Positions 12,075-25,460 of a stretch of DNA of 64,000 nt are shown here, piece by piece. Numbering within the stretch: the stretch's first letter is position 1; every line of letters starts with the position of its first letter. The stretch comes from Echinometra lucunter (lineage: Eukaryota; Echinodermata; Echinoidea; Camarodonta; Echinometridae), in contig CM057167.1 of the NCBI GenBank assembly GCA_029962745.1, positions 20,882,679-20,946,678 on the forward strand. Reading direction: 5' to 3'. Position numbers and translations under genes: made by a program. Below the pieces are notes generated by a model. It saw only the letters and a list, made by a program, of their open reading frames with translations, had not been told where the DNA came from and searched no databases.

Positions 12075-12589
12075 AAAATATATGGACAAGTTCACTGAGC
12101 TGACTGGGAACAGTAGTAACAGCACATTACAAATAACCAGAGATAGGTGTAGATGGAAAGCCTTGATCGCCAAATACACCAATGTCTGCAACAGAGACAG
12201 GGAAAAAAATACCCGGGGGCTTGGGGCGAATTTGCCCCTGAAACGCCAAAAAGAGCCCTGGAAAACTAAAAAGGAGCCCCTGAAATTCTCCTAGGCTCCA
12301 ATGTAAACTGTAATACAATGTTGAAAATTTGGGTGGGTGGGCTCAAAGAGTAGCCCTGGAAAAAAAATAATTAATTTTTTCCCTGAACAGAGAAGGCACC
12401 TAGTAAGCAAGCACAAGAACAAAAGGTCTAAAATCACAAATTATTTTGAGTATATTTCCCATATGCAGTATGTTGAAACCAATAGAACACCTAATGAAAT
12501 TCAGTGGGTGTTCGATTGGTTTCAATTGGTTTTTCGTCCTGGGATGCAGTACGTTGTACCATTTATGAAAATGCGAGCGATTTGACTGT

Positions 12590-12818
12590 AGCTTATCATT
12601 AAGCTCACTAAATTGGCAATGCATATTAGAATCTATAATTACTATTTTCATGTGCAAATTTTCTGTTGACTTTAGCAAATTTCATTTACACTACTTCGTG
12701 TTATTTACATTTTTTTTTTTCTTTTCAAAACATGTACGGGTGGAATATAAGAATTAGTGTTGCCAATTTGAGGAGGAAAAACTGATTAATGTAACCCTTC
12801 TATACTGCTATGGGTTAA
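12590..12818. mobile_element. Decayed TTAA element related to the CCCATAG family
   Basis: The right end (CTGCTATGGGTTAA at 12818) and an internal GTTGCCAATTTGAGG match the family at 5680 and 51546. The left end could not be placed with certainty. Confidence 0.35.
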
Positions 12819-13800
12819 AGAGAATTGTTTGAATGATGATAAAGCTAAGAGGCAACAGCTTTTCTTATTCTTCCTCTAATTCAAATTTGGAAGATACTTG
12901 TACTATATATGGTAGCAATATCCCCAAAGAACTGCTCTTGAAAGTCTACATGTGTCATATTTCATACATGATGAGAAATGCATGTAGTCAACAACCGTAG
13001 GATCAAAATATCCCGGGGGATATGTCTCATTGAGGCCTGTACATCATCCGCGTAAATCACTTTCTAAAAAGCACCCTAAATGGGGATTAAAGTAGGACGG
13101 AATAAAATATTAAATCTCTGATTTTTATACCCTTAACGGGGACTTTTTGCAAGGATTGCATCATTATCTCCTAATTATGTAACATTTTCCCGGATTTTCC
13201 TGATTTTGATACCCTTTTTTCTGATTTTACCTGTTTTTGATACCCTTAAGTGGATTCCCTGCCCGGTGCTGAAAAACGACCCTTTCTCTACGCTTTTGTT
13301 TACGCGGATGATGTACAGGCTTCAATGAGACATATCCTCCCAAAAATATATACTTCATTAGGGTAGAGTCCCGTGTATGTCTAGTGCTTTTCACAGTTTG
13401 TGATTTAACCCATCCCATAATGGGACTGCAAAGTCCCTGCAGAGTCAAAAGGTTTATCAGTCCATTTTTTTCATTTCGCTGCTTCAAGAACCTTATGAAA
13501 GATTCAGGGGGTTTCAGAGGGGGCACATGCAACCCTCTTAATTTACAGACATTCATACCCCTCCCACAAAGAAATACAAACACAATACCTAAATAGAGGG
13601 GGGGGGTGCTTAAATGTATATCTGCAATTATCCACACAAAAACCTGGAACGGCTATGAAGCTGGGAGATTTATTACAGGACAATGTCCAGGGTTCATGTA
13701 CAAATGATACACATTTTGGCAAATGTATAACCTCAGTTCACTGAAGTTTCATGTTTATTCTAGATATCCATCAAACTTGGCTCCTGCAGTATATAACAGT

Positions 13801-14032
13801 GATGATGATGATGATGATGATGATACTTTAACTAAATACTCACAGATACAGTAATTACACCCTTGTTGGCAAGCAGTCAGAAGACATCAGCAAAGTTAAG
13901 TTCCCTCTGAGGGACTGGGTAATAGATGATTAAAGTCTTAATCACCAGAAGGCACTATGCATCGACTTGAGTTTTGAACCCTGGACCTTCCAGTCACAAG
14001 ATCAAAGCTCTACTTCTAAGCTACTGCACCTC
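13801..14032 (-). mobile_element. tRNA-derived SINE-like element with ATC tail
   Basis: The minus strand starts GAGGTGCAGTAGCTTAGAAG (A-box-like) and continues to a B-box-like GGTCCAGGGTTCAAAACTC. About 160 bp of body follow, then a (ATC)n tail at 13801-13823. A tRNA-like head, unrelated body and simple tail is the standard SINE layout. It is not a working tRNA: the arms do not pair properly. Confidence 0.6.
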
Positions 14033-14538
14033 TTCATATAGTATACCAAAGTACCTCAGTGCTTGCTGTCCTGATATCAAATGGTGATCAAAACACTATA
14101 TTCTTAGATCCATTCCAAGGACCCATTTTGGGGCCCCCATATAGGCAGACTGCATGTCCACACAATTCCTCCATTCAAAGCGTTCTTCTATCACAAACAC
14201 GGTGCTTGTTGGAATTCCCCAAAATTTAAGTGAGAAATAAAATAACTTTGGAATTCCAGGTATTGTACAAATATACACCCATTAACAATGAAATGTTATT
14301 TAATACTTGAATGCATTGTTAAATACAAGTTCAGGGTATTTGGTAACATGGTGTCCTGTGGGTTACCAAGTATTTTGGAGTTCTGTACATGAATTTATAT
14401 CAAATGTGGTTTAAATCCTTATCTTATTTGATAACTAGAGCTATCAACTTCATACAATAATCAGCTGATACTCTTTTCTCAAAAATGATTTGCGATGTAT
14501 GGGACAAAACAGCTTAGACTTAATGTACCTATACATCG

Positions 14539-15108
14539 TTAGGCTGAAGGACACCTAACAGAAGTTTTTACTGTTTCAATAAAAGGAGATAAATTTGAAC
14601 AGCATTTTTAAAAAGAATGAGCAAAATCGGTCAAAGAATAAGAAAATTACACCCATTTACATTTTTCTAGTAAATTACTCTTGGCTCAGCAAATTGGCAA
14701 CACTGATGACATCATATGCGAGCAGCTCTCCATTCACTTTGTACATGAAATTTCAAATTTTCTAAATTTTCTTGGAAGTTACATATTTTCTCACCCCATA
14801 GTCAAAGTATGTTGTGTAAAAAGCAATTCTTCTGAACATACATTGACTATGGGGGTTAGAAAATGTGTAACTTCCAAGAAAATTGAGGAAATGTGAAATT
14901 TCATGTACAAAGTGAATGGAAAGCTGCTTGCATATGATGTCATCAGTGTTGCCAATTTGCTGAGCCAAGAGTAATTTACTAGAAAATGTAAATGAGTGTA
15001 ATTTTCTTATTCTTTGACCAATTTTGCTCATTTCTTTTTAAAAATGCTGTTCAGATTTAACTCCTTTTATTGAAACAGTGAAACTTCTGGGGTGGACTTT
15101 GCCTTTAA
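14539..15108. mobile_element. Long-arm foldback element
   Basis: Two arms of about 260 bp (14539-14810 and 14838-15108) are near-complementary around a short centre. The right end is CTTTAA with an intact TTAA; the left end has mutated to TTAG. Arm content (GATGACATCATATG, CTCTCCATTCA) matches the foldback at 24872-25460, so the two belong to one diverged family. Confidence 0.75.
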
Positions 15109-15167
15109 TGCTGCAAACCTAATTCAGAAACTGCTGAATTCTTCTCGATAATTTCCTGTATTTCAAA

Positions 15168-15171
15168 TGAA

Positions 15172-15203
<32 letters not shown>

Positions 15204-15299
15204 AAAAGAAGAAGAAGAAGAAGAAAAAGAAAAAAGAAGAAGAAGAAGAAGAAGAAGAAGAAGAAGAAGAAGAAGAAAAAGAAAAAGAATAAGAAGAGG
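15168..15299. repeat. (GAA)n microsatellite
   Basis: About 130 bp of GAA with interruptions. On the opposite strand it gives a false poly-Ser/Phe ORF. Confidence 0.95.
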
Positions 15300-15451
15300 A
15301 CTTGTTATTAACAGATGACCCTAGATTTTTGGAAGAAGTCTGGTTGCTGTTAAATATACCCCCACCCCCCAAAAAATCAAGTTGTAGAAAAAGTGATAAT
15401 TATCATTATTATATGATTACCGTTATCATTAGTGGCATCATATTTATCTTT

Positions 15452-15558
15452 AGTAGTAGAAGTAGTAGTAGTAGTAGCAGCAGTAGCAGAAGCAGTAGCA
15501 GTAGTAGTAGCAGTAGTAATAGCAGTAGTTTTAGTAGCAGTAGTAGTACTAGTAGTAC
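15452..15558. repeat. (AGT/AGC)n microsatellite
   Basis: Imperfect trinucleotide tract of AGT and AGC. The poly-Ser reading frame across it is not a gene. Confidence 0.9.
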
Positions 15559-17266
15559 ATATAGTTCTCATATCAAGTATTTGGTGTCATCTGCACCTGG
15601 GAGGGGGGAAAAGGAAAGTAATCACTGTGACCGCTGGGCCTCTCCAGGTATAACCAGTTTGGTTATCCAGGTGCGCCACTTCAGCGGGGGTTTCCCCTAC
15701 TCTTCTTCGCACGGAGCACTGCATTTTTAACAGGCAAGAGGTGGTGACTGTCCTCTGCACAGGGCCTTTATTTGACATCTATCCAAGAAAAAAATCACTG
15801 CCAAGACAATACAAGGAATGGCTCCTTTAAGTTGTTATATCATCTATGAATGTTTTAATCCAATTCAATCCAATCCCAAAAGCATTTGATATAACACCTT
15901 TTCCTTGTGCTTATTACTGAATGCCTTGATGGACATATCACATGTAAATGTTTAAAAACAGGCATCTCTATACAATCTAAAATATTTGGAAATATCAAAT
16001 TTCAGAATGCTGCTATGTAAAATGGGTATACTAGTCACAGACACTGTACATATACCTGTATACATAGACAAAACAAAAGGTTTTACATTTTTCCAGTAAA
16101 AATGAAATGACAGTGCATACTTTTATTTGAATATGTGCAATTATCTCTAAATAACTTCTATGGTTTAACATTAAAAATTAAAATGTCCAATAAAATTGAA
16201 ATTAAAAGATGTAGTAGCATTTAAAATGACTGCATCTCACTCTATATACATTGTACAACAAAATTCATTACCAGAAAGGTTGCGTCTGTAGTCAAGTGTT
16301 ATTTCATTTTGAAAACCTTGAACCCATCTAAATATCCTTTTCACATGTGGTTTTTCTATATTTGCAGTTAGACAATCTACCCCTGACCACTTCCTAATGT
16401 CTTTCAAAGAATCCTGTCAGCCTTTCTTTCTCAAACAGCCACAAGAAATAACCCCTATGCTCATGCTCATCCTGCTTCATTTTCAATCAAGCAGGAAATG
16501 TATTTTCGTCACAGACACCACCCTTTTCGTTTATTTTTTTTTTCTTTAAAGCTTTGGCAGCTGATCAAAAAAAACCAGTGTTTACTCGGGCTATGGTCAA
16601 TGGAAGATGTGTGTTATCCCAAAATCAATACGTGCTCGACGTGCTCACTGAGCCACTGTGATGGCTTTTTAAAACATTTATCTGCACATTCCATGATTTA
16701 GAGGCTCCTACTTGGCATGAGCAAGTTCCATGTGACCATTATAATGAAAATGAAATATGAGTTCATAAAGGGGCAGATCCGGGATTTTATAAAAGAGCGG
16801 GAAAACTCTCAGAAAATTTCTGACATAAAAAAAAAGAAGAAGAAAGAATAGGAAAGGGCCATCACACATTTTGAGTGTGCCTTTATCCTTCCAAATTCTC
16901 CTAAGTCATCAGGTCAAAAAAGGGAAGGCAGTAAGCACAAAACGGGGGCATCCCCCCCCCCTTTGAATTCACTACTGGATTCATTTTGTGAAACTGACTA
17001 CATATTTACTCTTCCAAAAGGTTCATGACAACCTGTGTTATGCTTAATTCTGAAAACAATACAAACCAACTCATGCAATAAATGATATCAGTTCTGGTCG
17101 GTACCCAGTGCACACATTGCAATATGCAAGTGGCGCCGAAAGAAAAATCATCCGAATGTACACAAAGAAAAGGATTTTCATAAAGTAGGCTATATCAACA
17201 GCATACATCATGTACTGTGTTTTCTAATGTCATACATGTAAACTAAGAACTGACTTTAATTTCTAT

Positions 17267-17643
17267 ACACTCTATGAAAAAAAGTGCAATTTTACACCCC
17301 AAATGCTACAATAACAGTGCCTTCTGGGGGTGCAATCTTGCACCCTACATGACAAAGGTGCAAATATGCACATTTTTTTTCTCCTTTTTTGCACCCCAAA
17401 ATGCCCATCTGCACCCTAAAGATGCAATTATGCACCTTAAAGGGTGCAGAAAGTTTTGCATCCAAAAGGGTGCAAATTTGCACCTTCCCTAAAGGGTACA
17501 ACTCTGCACCCTGAAGGGTGCAAAATGTAGCTCACTGCACACTTAATGGTGCATAATGCTTCTTTGGATGCAAAGTTGCACCCTTAAAAGGAGCTCCTAG
17601 TGTACCATTTGAAGGGTGCACAATTGAACCTTTTTTTAGTGCG
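17267..17643. mobile_element. ACACTCT-ended element made of GGGTGCA/TGCACCC units
   Basis: The ends are ACACTCTATGAAAAAAAGTG and an inverted AACCTTTTTTTAGTGCGT. The interior is packed with short TGCACCC and GGGTGCA units in both orientations, at least fifteen of them. A related copy is at 44417-44815. Confidence 0.6.
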
Positions 17644-17700
17644 TATTTTATAGTACTGTCCTTCTTGTAAAAAAAGGAGTTACTATAAACAGTAATTCCT

Positions 17701-18119
17701 TTAACCCATTCGTGACAGAGGGTCCACATTTTGTGGTTTGGTCTAATAACTTTTGATGCAGAGCTCTAAAAATCATATCAAATACATGAGCAGAAAGAGC
17801 AAAAAATTCTACACTTACTGTGCCCATTTTGGTTGCATCAATATTTGTTGTTTGATGCTGAAAAATTTTCAAAGGAAAATAAGCATAAAAATCCTTAAAT
17901 TGGCAATGTGATGGAAAGTTTGAAATCACAGTTTTTCCCTGCAAATTGGCAACTTTTGGACTTCTCATCATACTTTCTGTCAATTCATATTTATTTCAGA
18001 TACATGACATTTAATAAGAAAAATGTAGCATTAAAAGAAAAAATGTTGGTGTTGCCAATTTGAAGAATAAAAGCTAATCAAATCAGGTTTTAAAATAATT
18101 CCTGTCACGAATGGGTTAA
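17701..18119. mobile_element. TTAA-bounded MITE, CCCATTCGTGACAG family, copy 1
   Basis: It starts TTAACCCATTCGTGACAG and ends CTGTCACGAATGGGTTAA, with a perfect terminal inverted repeat and TTAA on both sides, 419 bp. CCC ends next to TTAA fit the piggyBac superfamily. Six copies are in this window. A frame of about 90-110 codons is open in some copies but broken in others, so I do not treat it as coding. Confidence 0.85.
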
Positions 18120-18387
18120 AAAAAAAAGGAATTCACAAGAGCACTCCTGCACTTTCAAAGGCTCTATCTTCAGTGATATGTTACAATGTGAAAGAGACAG
18201 GACAATTGGAAAAGGTTGATGATGTATCATATTAAAATTGTTTTACTCCCTACAGTCGTGAAATCATCACAATCATAAGGAATCAACTAAATCTTGTTGA
18301 ACTCTTAAATTGATTTACTCCCTACAGTTGTGATATTATCACAATAATAAGAAATCGACTCAATCTTTTTTAAAAGCCCATGCACTG

Positions 18388-18652
18388 CACACTCTAATTT
18401 CTGCAGAGTCAAATTTGACTCGGAATGGCGTCAGCTGGGAATCAACTCTATTCCGAGTTAAAGTGACTCGGATTCCAAATTAATATGTCTCCCAATGGTG
18501 TGGCGTCAACTGAAAATCAACTAAATCCAATTCAAAGTAACTCCATTCCGAGTCAAATTGATTCGGAATCCGAGTCACTTTAACTCGGAATAGAGTTGAC
18601 TCCCAGCTGATGCCATTCTGAGTCAAATTTGACTCTGCAGAAATAAGAGTGC
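18388..18652. mobile_element. ACACTCT-ended palindromic MITE, TTTGACTC core
   Basis: Ends with CACTCTAATTTCTGCAGAG and its inverse. Arms of about 90 bp carry repeated GAGTCAAATTTGACTC and CCGAGTTAAAGTGACTCGG blocks. It is almost fully self-complementary. Confidence 0.7.
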
Positions 18653-19594
18653 ATAAGGGACAATACACAAATGTTCAGGGTGAATGTTCATTGCTTAAAA
18701 CTGTTCCTAACCATCTTGAATCCCTTCTGGTCTAAACTCTATCTTGCTTTACTTTACAATACAAAATTAATTTGTGCACAAGATCATGAATGATTACCTC
18801 TGATTTTTTGTTTGTTTGTTTGATTTGCATACTAGGTACAGTGTACTTACAAAGATTTCCATGATTTTCATTGACAACCTAACAAAAATCTATTCAGTGA
18901 TATTCCACAACGATATTTATGGAAAAAAAAACTTCTATCTTGTGAGAAATATCAAATACAGTTGAAGTACCAAACACGTCAGCCACTTAAAAACAATATA
19001 TTGATATTCTCTCTTTTCTATAATTTGATAAACATTTTTGAAAGATATTTAACAAAAATCTCACTGACATCAAATTTGGCAAAAAATGCAAATCAATGTT
19101 AACTTATTCTTTGATTTCTAAATACAAATGTGAAAAAATTGTTAGCATCTCTGAAAATATACAATCTAAGCTATACAACTCAAAAGCAAAAAAAACAAAA
19201 AACTTAAATATAACCAGATGGAGATGGAAATTCATAACTTCCTCTCGTGGTAGGTAAAATTACATTTTCAGGAGAAAAATGCAAGGCCATCTGTCACACT
19301 CGGATATTTTGCCCATTCTTCTTTGATATTTTTCTCCCCCTGAAGCTGTTCTCAAGCTTCACGTCCAGGGACGATGCATCAAGAAGGTAGAACGCAAGGG
19401 GATTTCCCTAACTGTACCCATTTGGAGTTTATTACGGACATGAAAAGGGACGATAGAAGATTGAACTGCGCCGGGTGTTTACATGCTGCAAACAGATGGG
19501 TCTATTAGCCTCAAAGTTCAGACTTTGTCCTTCTCCTTTGCCATTATGCCCTGCATTGGACTTTGCAATATGTTTTATTTTGTAGCCTCAAGCT

Positions 19595-19720
19595 AAAAAA
19601 AATAATAAATAAACAAATGAATAAATAAATGAATAAAATAAAATAAAATAAAATAAAAAATTGAAAAATAAATTGAAAAATAAATCAAAAATCAAAAATG
19701 AAAATAGATAAAATAAATAG
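19595..19720. repeat. AT-rich (AAATAA)-type simple repeat
   Basis: Degenerate runs of AAATAA and AAAATAAAAT. A shorter AAAT run lies at 20080-20110. Confidence 0.85.
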
Positions 19721-20228
19721 ACACAAAGGTCAATCTAACCATAGACAGGAATTTGAAATAAATAACATAAAATGAAAATGGATTGTTTAAAAGGAATAAT
19801 ATACCATAATTTCACAATCATTACAAAGGGCATACTTGAAATATCAAATCACAAAACAATCATTTTTAAATTTGTAAGTGCATAAATGCAGAAAAGGTGT
19901 TTAGTGCATTTTAAGCTATATAAAACTGAAAATCTTGATCAAAAGCAGTATTACTTCCATTTTCATTATTGTGATAATCATCATTACTACCATATTTTAT
20001 CATTCATTATTCCTCCTAATATTGACCCCTCAGAAGATAAGCCTCTGGCTGAAGAGGGTGATCCAGCCCATGTGTGGAGAATAAATAAATAAATAAATAA
20101 AATGAATAAATATGATTCACCGTTTTCTCTCAGCATCATTTCCATCATCATCTTCATCAACATCATCAATCTTTACCCTAATATAAAATATTCTACCAAA
20201 CTGAAAATCCTGTTTTCATACATATAGC

Positions 20229-20701
20229 TTAAGGTCCCCAGTTTTCCGTGATACGGAAAACGGAAAAATTTCACGGAATTCGGGAAGAACACGGAATTCA
20301 CAGAATTTCCCTGAAAACGCGATTTTTCAGGCCAAAAAATTTGAATTACGAAAAATACATGGAAAATCATGAAAGTCATGAAAAACAAATCAAAATCTAA
20401 TAAAACAAAACCGTGCATCAGCGGAAAATCTGGATCAAACCTGTTTGCAGTGTTTAGCTTTATCTGCATACTGCAGTGAGTGTATATTAGGGTAACTTAA
20501 GTTTTTCTAAGATTTTTACTATTTACAATTGCTTTATCATATGTTTTCTATGTGTCACGGAAGAACACGGAATTTGAAGTTTATAACACTGAAGAACACG
20601 GAATTTGAAGTTTATAACACTGAAGAACACGGAATTTGAAGTTTATAACACTGAAGAACACGGAATTTTCATTTTAGAAAACAAAAAACTGGGGACTTTA
20701 A
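20229..20701. mobile_element. TTAA-bounded element, GGTCCCCAGTTTT family, with internal tandem repeat
   Basis: The ends are TTAAGGTCCCCAGTTTTCC and the inverse ACTGGGGACTTTAA. The interior repeats ACGGAA-type words. Four copies of a 31-bp unit (GAAGAACACGGAATTTGAAG and flank) lie at about 20560-20670. Non-autonomous. Confidence 0.7.
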
Positions 20702-22195
20702 TGTAGTTGCACAGGAGCATCCTCTAAATCCATTATTGTACCACGTCAAAATTTAAAGATCACATTCAGGCTTTTCAGCCATCCATAAATTCTGGACATC
20801 TCTGACTGGAGACTGTCACAGTTTATAGAGACTACCAGGTACACTGTATTCCTTTCAGTACCAGGACAATAGATCCAGGGACTTCAGGACTGGGGACCAC
20901 TTATAACTAATAAGGCTTTCAGATTTATGGACCATTCCTTCCTTGTTCATTGACAGCTTAGTACCACACAAAAAAAGGGGAAATGAACAAAAAAAGTTGC
21001 CTCAGCTGATAAAACAAGCCCAACTTTGTAGAAAACAGACATTTTCGGCCACAAAGAACAACCTGAATTTGTTAAGAATTCAGACTTTCAAGAAAATGCA
21101 AACAAAAAAAAAGTGTTTGGGACTTTGGGGACTAACTTTTTAATGGTCTGTCAGAAAAAGATCCAGGGGGTGGGGGTTAAGACATATTTTGTTCTCCTAT
21201 CTTTCTCCTTTTCCTCCCCTTTATTTCTTTGAGGGGGGCACAGAGGGTGACTGGTTTTATTCCTTACTGGGGCCATGGAGAGACTTATCCCACTGCTCAT
21301 CCCCTCCCCCCCCCCCCTTTTCTGGCAATGCTCATTTATGAAATTTACTATTCAACATTTTGCTACAACTGTGTAAGGTCAGCCTTTTTTCAACAATTCA
21401 ATTCACTGCCTAACAGACTACCATGGGCCTCACCTTTTTACTTGGGTTGGGCTCATTGTTTTGATATCAAACATTTTTATTGATCATCTATCAAATGTAA
21501 AATTCCAGTATGGCTCTAACATCAAGTATGCCCTACCTATATCTGATAAAAGGGCAGGTCCAGACTGTTTTGTGTCATATCACACCGACCATATTTCAAG
21601 TATAACAGTTACCTGAAAAAGTAATTTGTGCACAGCTAGTATGTGTGAAATAAACTCCCCAAGCTATACTTAGCATTCCAGGGATTAATGATTAAGGAGT
21701 TTGAAGTAAATAGAGGATAACATAAGACCACAAAATTTGAGCATTCATGGTTCCAATCAAATGGCTGTTTGATTCACTGTTAACTGTTCACAGTCACATC
21801 CTAAAACTCAACAATACCAGGAGACATGTATTGCCAATTCACATCCTTTCAATCGCAGCCAGACTTTACCAGTCTTTTAGATAAATTATGACACCATTAC
21901 TGAATGGCATACACAAACCAATGATTCCTTATGCATATGCATCATTTCCTAAAGATCTGAATATGTAAAAATGCTATCCAGATATGCAAATTACATTCTT
22001 GCAATCCAACTGAAATTTCAAAATTGCGGGTCTGTGACACTGAGACTAGGTGCTTCACATCACCATCTGTATTGCGCAGTGCATTGTGCGCTATATACAC
22101 ATCTCCATTAGATTAAGAGAAGGACCGACGAGACCATCGACTGAAATGGATATCATTCTTGAACCCTAGGATCGCTCTGATACTCCATGCGATTT

Positions 22196-22870
22196 GATTG
22201 GCTGGAAAGGCTTCTGGAATAATCCATTTCCTAAAGCAGGTTCTAGTGGTGTATCCGAGCAGGAAGAAAAATTGCTCAAACCCCTGGCAAGAGCATCAAA
22301 ACATCCTTTTAAAAATTTATTTAGTAGCCCCTTCCCTCTTATCCATGAAGAAGCATGTGGGGTTTTTTTTAATGTGTTTTTGTGTGAGTGTGTTTGTTGT
22401 TGTTTTTTTCCGACTGGCTGAAGTTGCCTCTAGAGTATTCTGTTTCCGAAAACAGGTTTTACTTCATTATGTACCCAAAGAGGAAGAAATAGCCTGAAGA
22501 CCACACACAACAGCATTACAACATCCTTTTTAATTTCAGTAAAAAAAAAAACAACAACAAAAACATATATATATATTCCACCTTGCTTTCCTTGAAAAAG
22601 CATAGTTTCATCTTTTACCTGGAATTTTTAGAGTGCTTTATATGATTGTTTGGCTAAAATTGCCTCTGGAATATCTAATTACATGTATAAAAAAGCTAAA
22701 AACCTAGTTTTTATTTTTCTAACTTTTAGTCAAGCATTGCTGTCCTTGAAGATTACACACTTTCAAGTTATTGCTATATTCTATTTCCTCAAAAAATACT
22801 ACACCCTCTTGCAAAAGCATAAAAACATCCTTTTAACCTTTAAAACTAGTATACAGTTTCAAACTTTCCC
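22196..22870. repeat. Three diverged tandem copies of a ~225-bp unit
   Basis: Copies begin near 22196, 22411 and 22644, each with (GAxT)GGCTxxAAxTGCCTCT-like sequence. Each later contains a GCAxxAxAACATCCTTTT-like motif. They are too diverged to be recent. Confidence 0.5.
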
Positions 22871-23929
22871 TATGGTGTTTGTGGCTTTGCACGGCATAAT
22901 TGAGAAAAACAGCATGAGGTTCTTACAATCATAGTGTCATATGCTTTACAGGATGCATTCAAGCTTTTGGGAGAACATTCAACTTTCAAGGGATAGCAAA
23001 TCCAACCAATGACAGGACTGGAATAATGACTACCTACAAATCCTACAGCAAAAATCTTACAATTTCTCTACAAATACATGTACATCTTGTGCTCACAATT
23101 AATTATTTTCAAACTTTTTCTTCATCAACAAATTGATCACAGTATCCTAGTTCATCCAAAATCTATAGTAAGATTCTCTGTGAATTTCTGCCAATGCGAG
23201 AGCATTTTATATCCAATCGTGCAAAGGCTTGTTCACTAAGAAGCATCAAACCTTGTGGTAAACACCCATTTTTCTGTTTGTTTGTTGTTTGTTGTTGTTT
23301 TTTGGGAGGGAATACAAGATGTTACACTTGACAAGAAATACCTTTGATGAAAGTTTGTTATTCATCATCTAGCCTAATTAAGACTAAAGAGATGTCCATG
23401 TACAAATGAAGCTCCAGTTTCTAATTTTAAAGTTTTTGATAATATTACCTGTAGTGTTCATGAACATGCAAATTTTTTCTTTTTTTTTGTTACAATTATG
23501 AATTTTGCACTATGCAGGGGAAAATCTATATTATATCCCACTATATGTCACAAATATGGCATTCACACTACATGTACATGTATGTTCCGTTTACTGGGGG
23601 AAGGAGGGAGAGATCTCATCTTTTTTATGACCGAGTGTCTTCACTATGTTCGAATCCCCCACTATGCGGAGGACAAATCATGGCTGTCGGTGCGTTAGGT
23701 CACCGTACATGGTGAATTTCGCGCATGCGCACTTATGATAAAAACAGGTGCGAGATATCGAATTACGAAAAACCCAACATGTTTGGGAGGGGAAGACGGG
23801 GAGAAGTCCCAGCGAGCGTCCACACCCCCGGCAAACGGGGGATAGTCTGAACACAGGGTACATGTATGTTGCCTAACTGAGACAAGGCTATAGCCATAAT
23901 GCGTATTGCCACTTCACGTGCTACTATTC

Positions 23930-24103
23930 TTGCAGGTAAATTGTAATATTTGACCTCATTTGACCTTTGACCCCAAAATAACATAGAGGTCCCTATATAG
24001 CATCTACCATCCAAGTTTGGTTACAAACGGGCAAATGGTCGCAAAGTTACCTATTCAAGTTTCATAAACGTCAAGGACAGACAACGGACAGACGGACACC
24101 GCT
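23930..24103. repeat. Dispersed repeat with TGACCTTTGACCCC and GGACAGACGGACACCGC
   Basis: The order TTTGACCTTTGACCCCAAAA, AAGTTTGGTTACAAACGG, then GGACAGACGGACACCGC matches a repeat type I recall as very common in marine invertebrates. Its class is unknown to me. Confidence 0.45.
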
Positions 24104-24871
24104 TAGGGTCCCTTAATCTCGCTCCACCTTAGTGGCTCAACAAAACGGAGACAAAAAATATATCTGAATATACCTGAGCAGATAAACTGTACATTTGAAA
24201 AAAAAAGTTTGATATACAATCTGTACCACCTTTTCTTGTTTTTTGTCCCAAGACAGATGGAAAAATATTTAAGCCGAGTCATGCAACATGTTAAAAGGTT
24301 TGCGGTATACCGAAAGGTCACAGAAAAATAGCAATCTGTAAAACAGAGCAAATAAAAAGCAAAGGGTTTTCCCCTGTTTCTCTTCTGCTTTTACACTCAA
24401 CCCTGGGAAGTATTTAAATCTGAATTCAAGACCGTAACTGTATCACAGATAAAATGACTACAGGGAATAGAGCACATATTGACAAAACCTGTGCACAATG
24501 AGTTCAAATTTACATTTCTCAAAAGGACTCCAAGGGTTTTATTTCTATCAATTCCTTATATGGGTATTTCCACATGAATTAAAAATGCCAATTTTTTTTT
24601 TCTAGTACAGGCCGAACTCTACACTGGTATTAAAAGATGAAAAAGGAATCCCTCTAAATATCAAAGTGAACATGTCGATGAGTCACTATCAAGCAAACAA
24701 TTAATGTATATTTGGACGAATGACAGATTTTAATTTTACTGACATTGTGATTACTGCAGGTGCTAACTTGTATGCTCTTAACCCATGGACTACTGCAATT
24801 TGTAATTCCCCATAGACTTTAATGTATTCAATGATCAGTGCAATTGCTTCTTTGAAAAACAGTCATGGGTG

Positions 24872-25460
24872 TTAAAGGAGAATGCAACCCAGGTCAGTGT
24901 GCTTCCAGTGATTGAAGAAGAACAAGAAGAGTAAACAATGAAAGTTTGAAGGAAATCGGACAATCTGTTCAAGAGTTATGAATTTTGAAAGTTTAAGTAA
25001 ATCCCTATTATAGGGATCCTTGAGTTAGCAACTTTGCTAGCATCTGTGATGTCATATTGGACAACTCTCCATTCATTTTGTGTATGATTTTTCCAAAAAA
25101 AAATCGATTTATATGAAATTTCGAGTCGGGAAACAACATAATTCTTTACTAATTGCTTGCAGAATTGATGTAGCCATGTCATACTCAAACAGTAAATCAA
25201 AAGAATCTTTATTTTTATGGAAAATGAAGAAAATGTTAAATTCTGTGTATAAAATGAATAGAGAGTTGTCCACAATGACATCACAGATGCTGGCAAAGTT
25301 GCCAACTTAAGGATCCCTATAATAGAGATTTACTTAAACTTTCAAAATTCATAACTCTTGAAGAGATTGTCTGACTATGCTCAAACTTTCACTGTTTATC
25401 TGTCTTGTTTATCTCCAATCACTAAAAGCACACTGATGCCTGGGTTGCATTCTCCTTTAA
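24872..25460. mobile_element. TTAA-bounded foldback element, TTAAAGGAGAATGCAACCC ends
   Basis: Arms of about 210 bp (24872-25085 and 25245-25460) are inverted copies, with TTAAAGGAGAATGCAACCC at one end and its inverse at the other. It is related to the foldback at 14539-15108. A direct repeat of about 50 bp flanks it (24819-24871 and 25455-25505). Confidence 0.75.

Noticed and set aside
17648..17983. Open frame shared by several copies of the CCCATTCGTG MITE (also 43072-43296 and 50109-50390)
   Set aside because: Similar copies share frames by descent. The frame is broken in other copies, the element is only ~415 bp, and no transposase motif is present.
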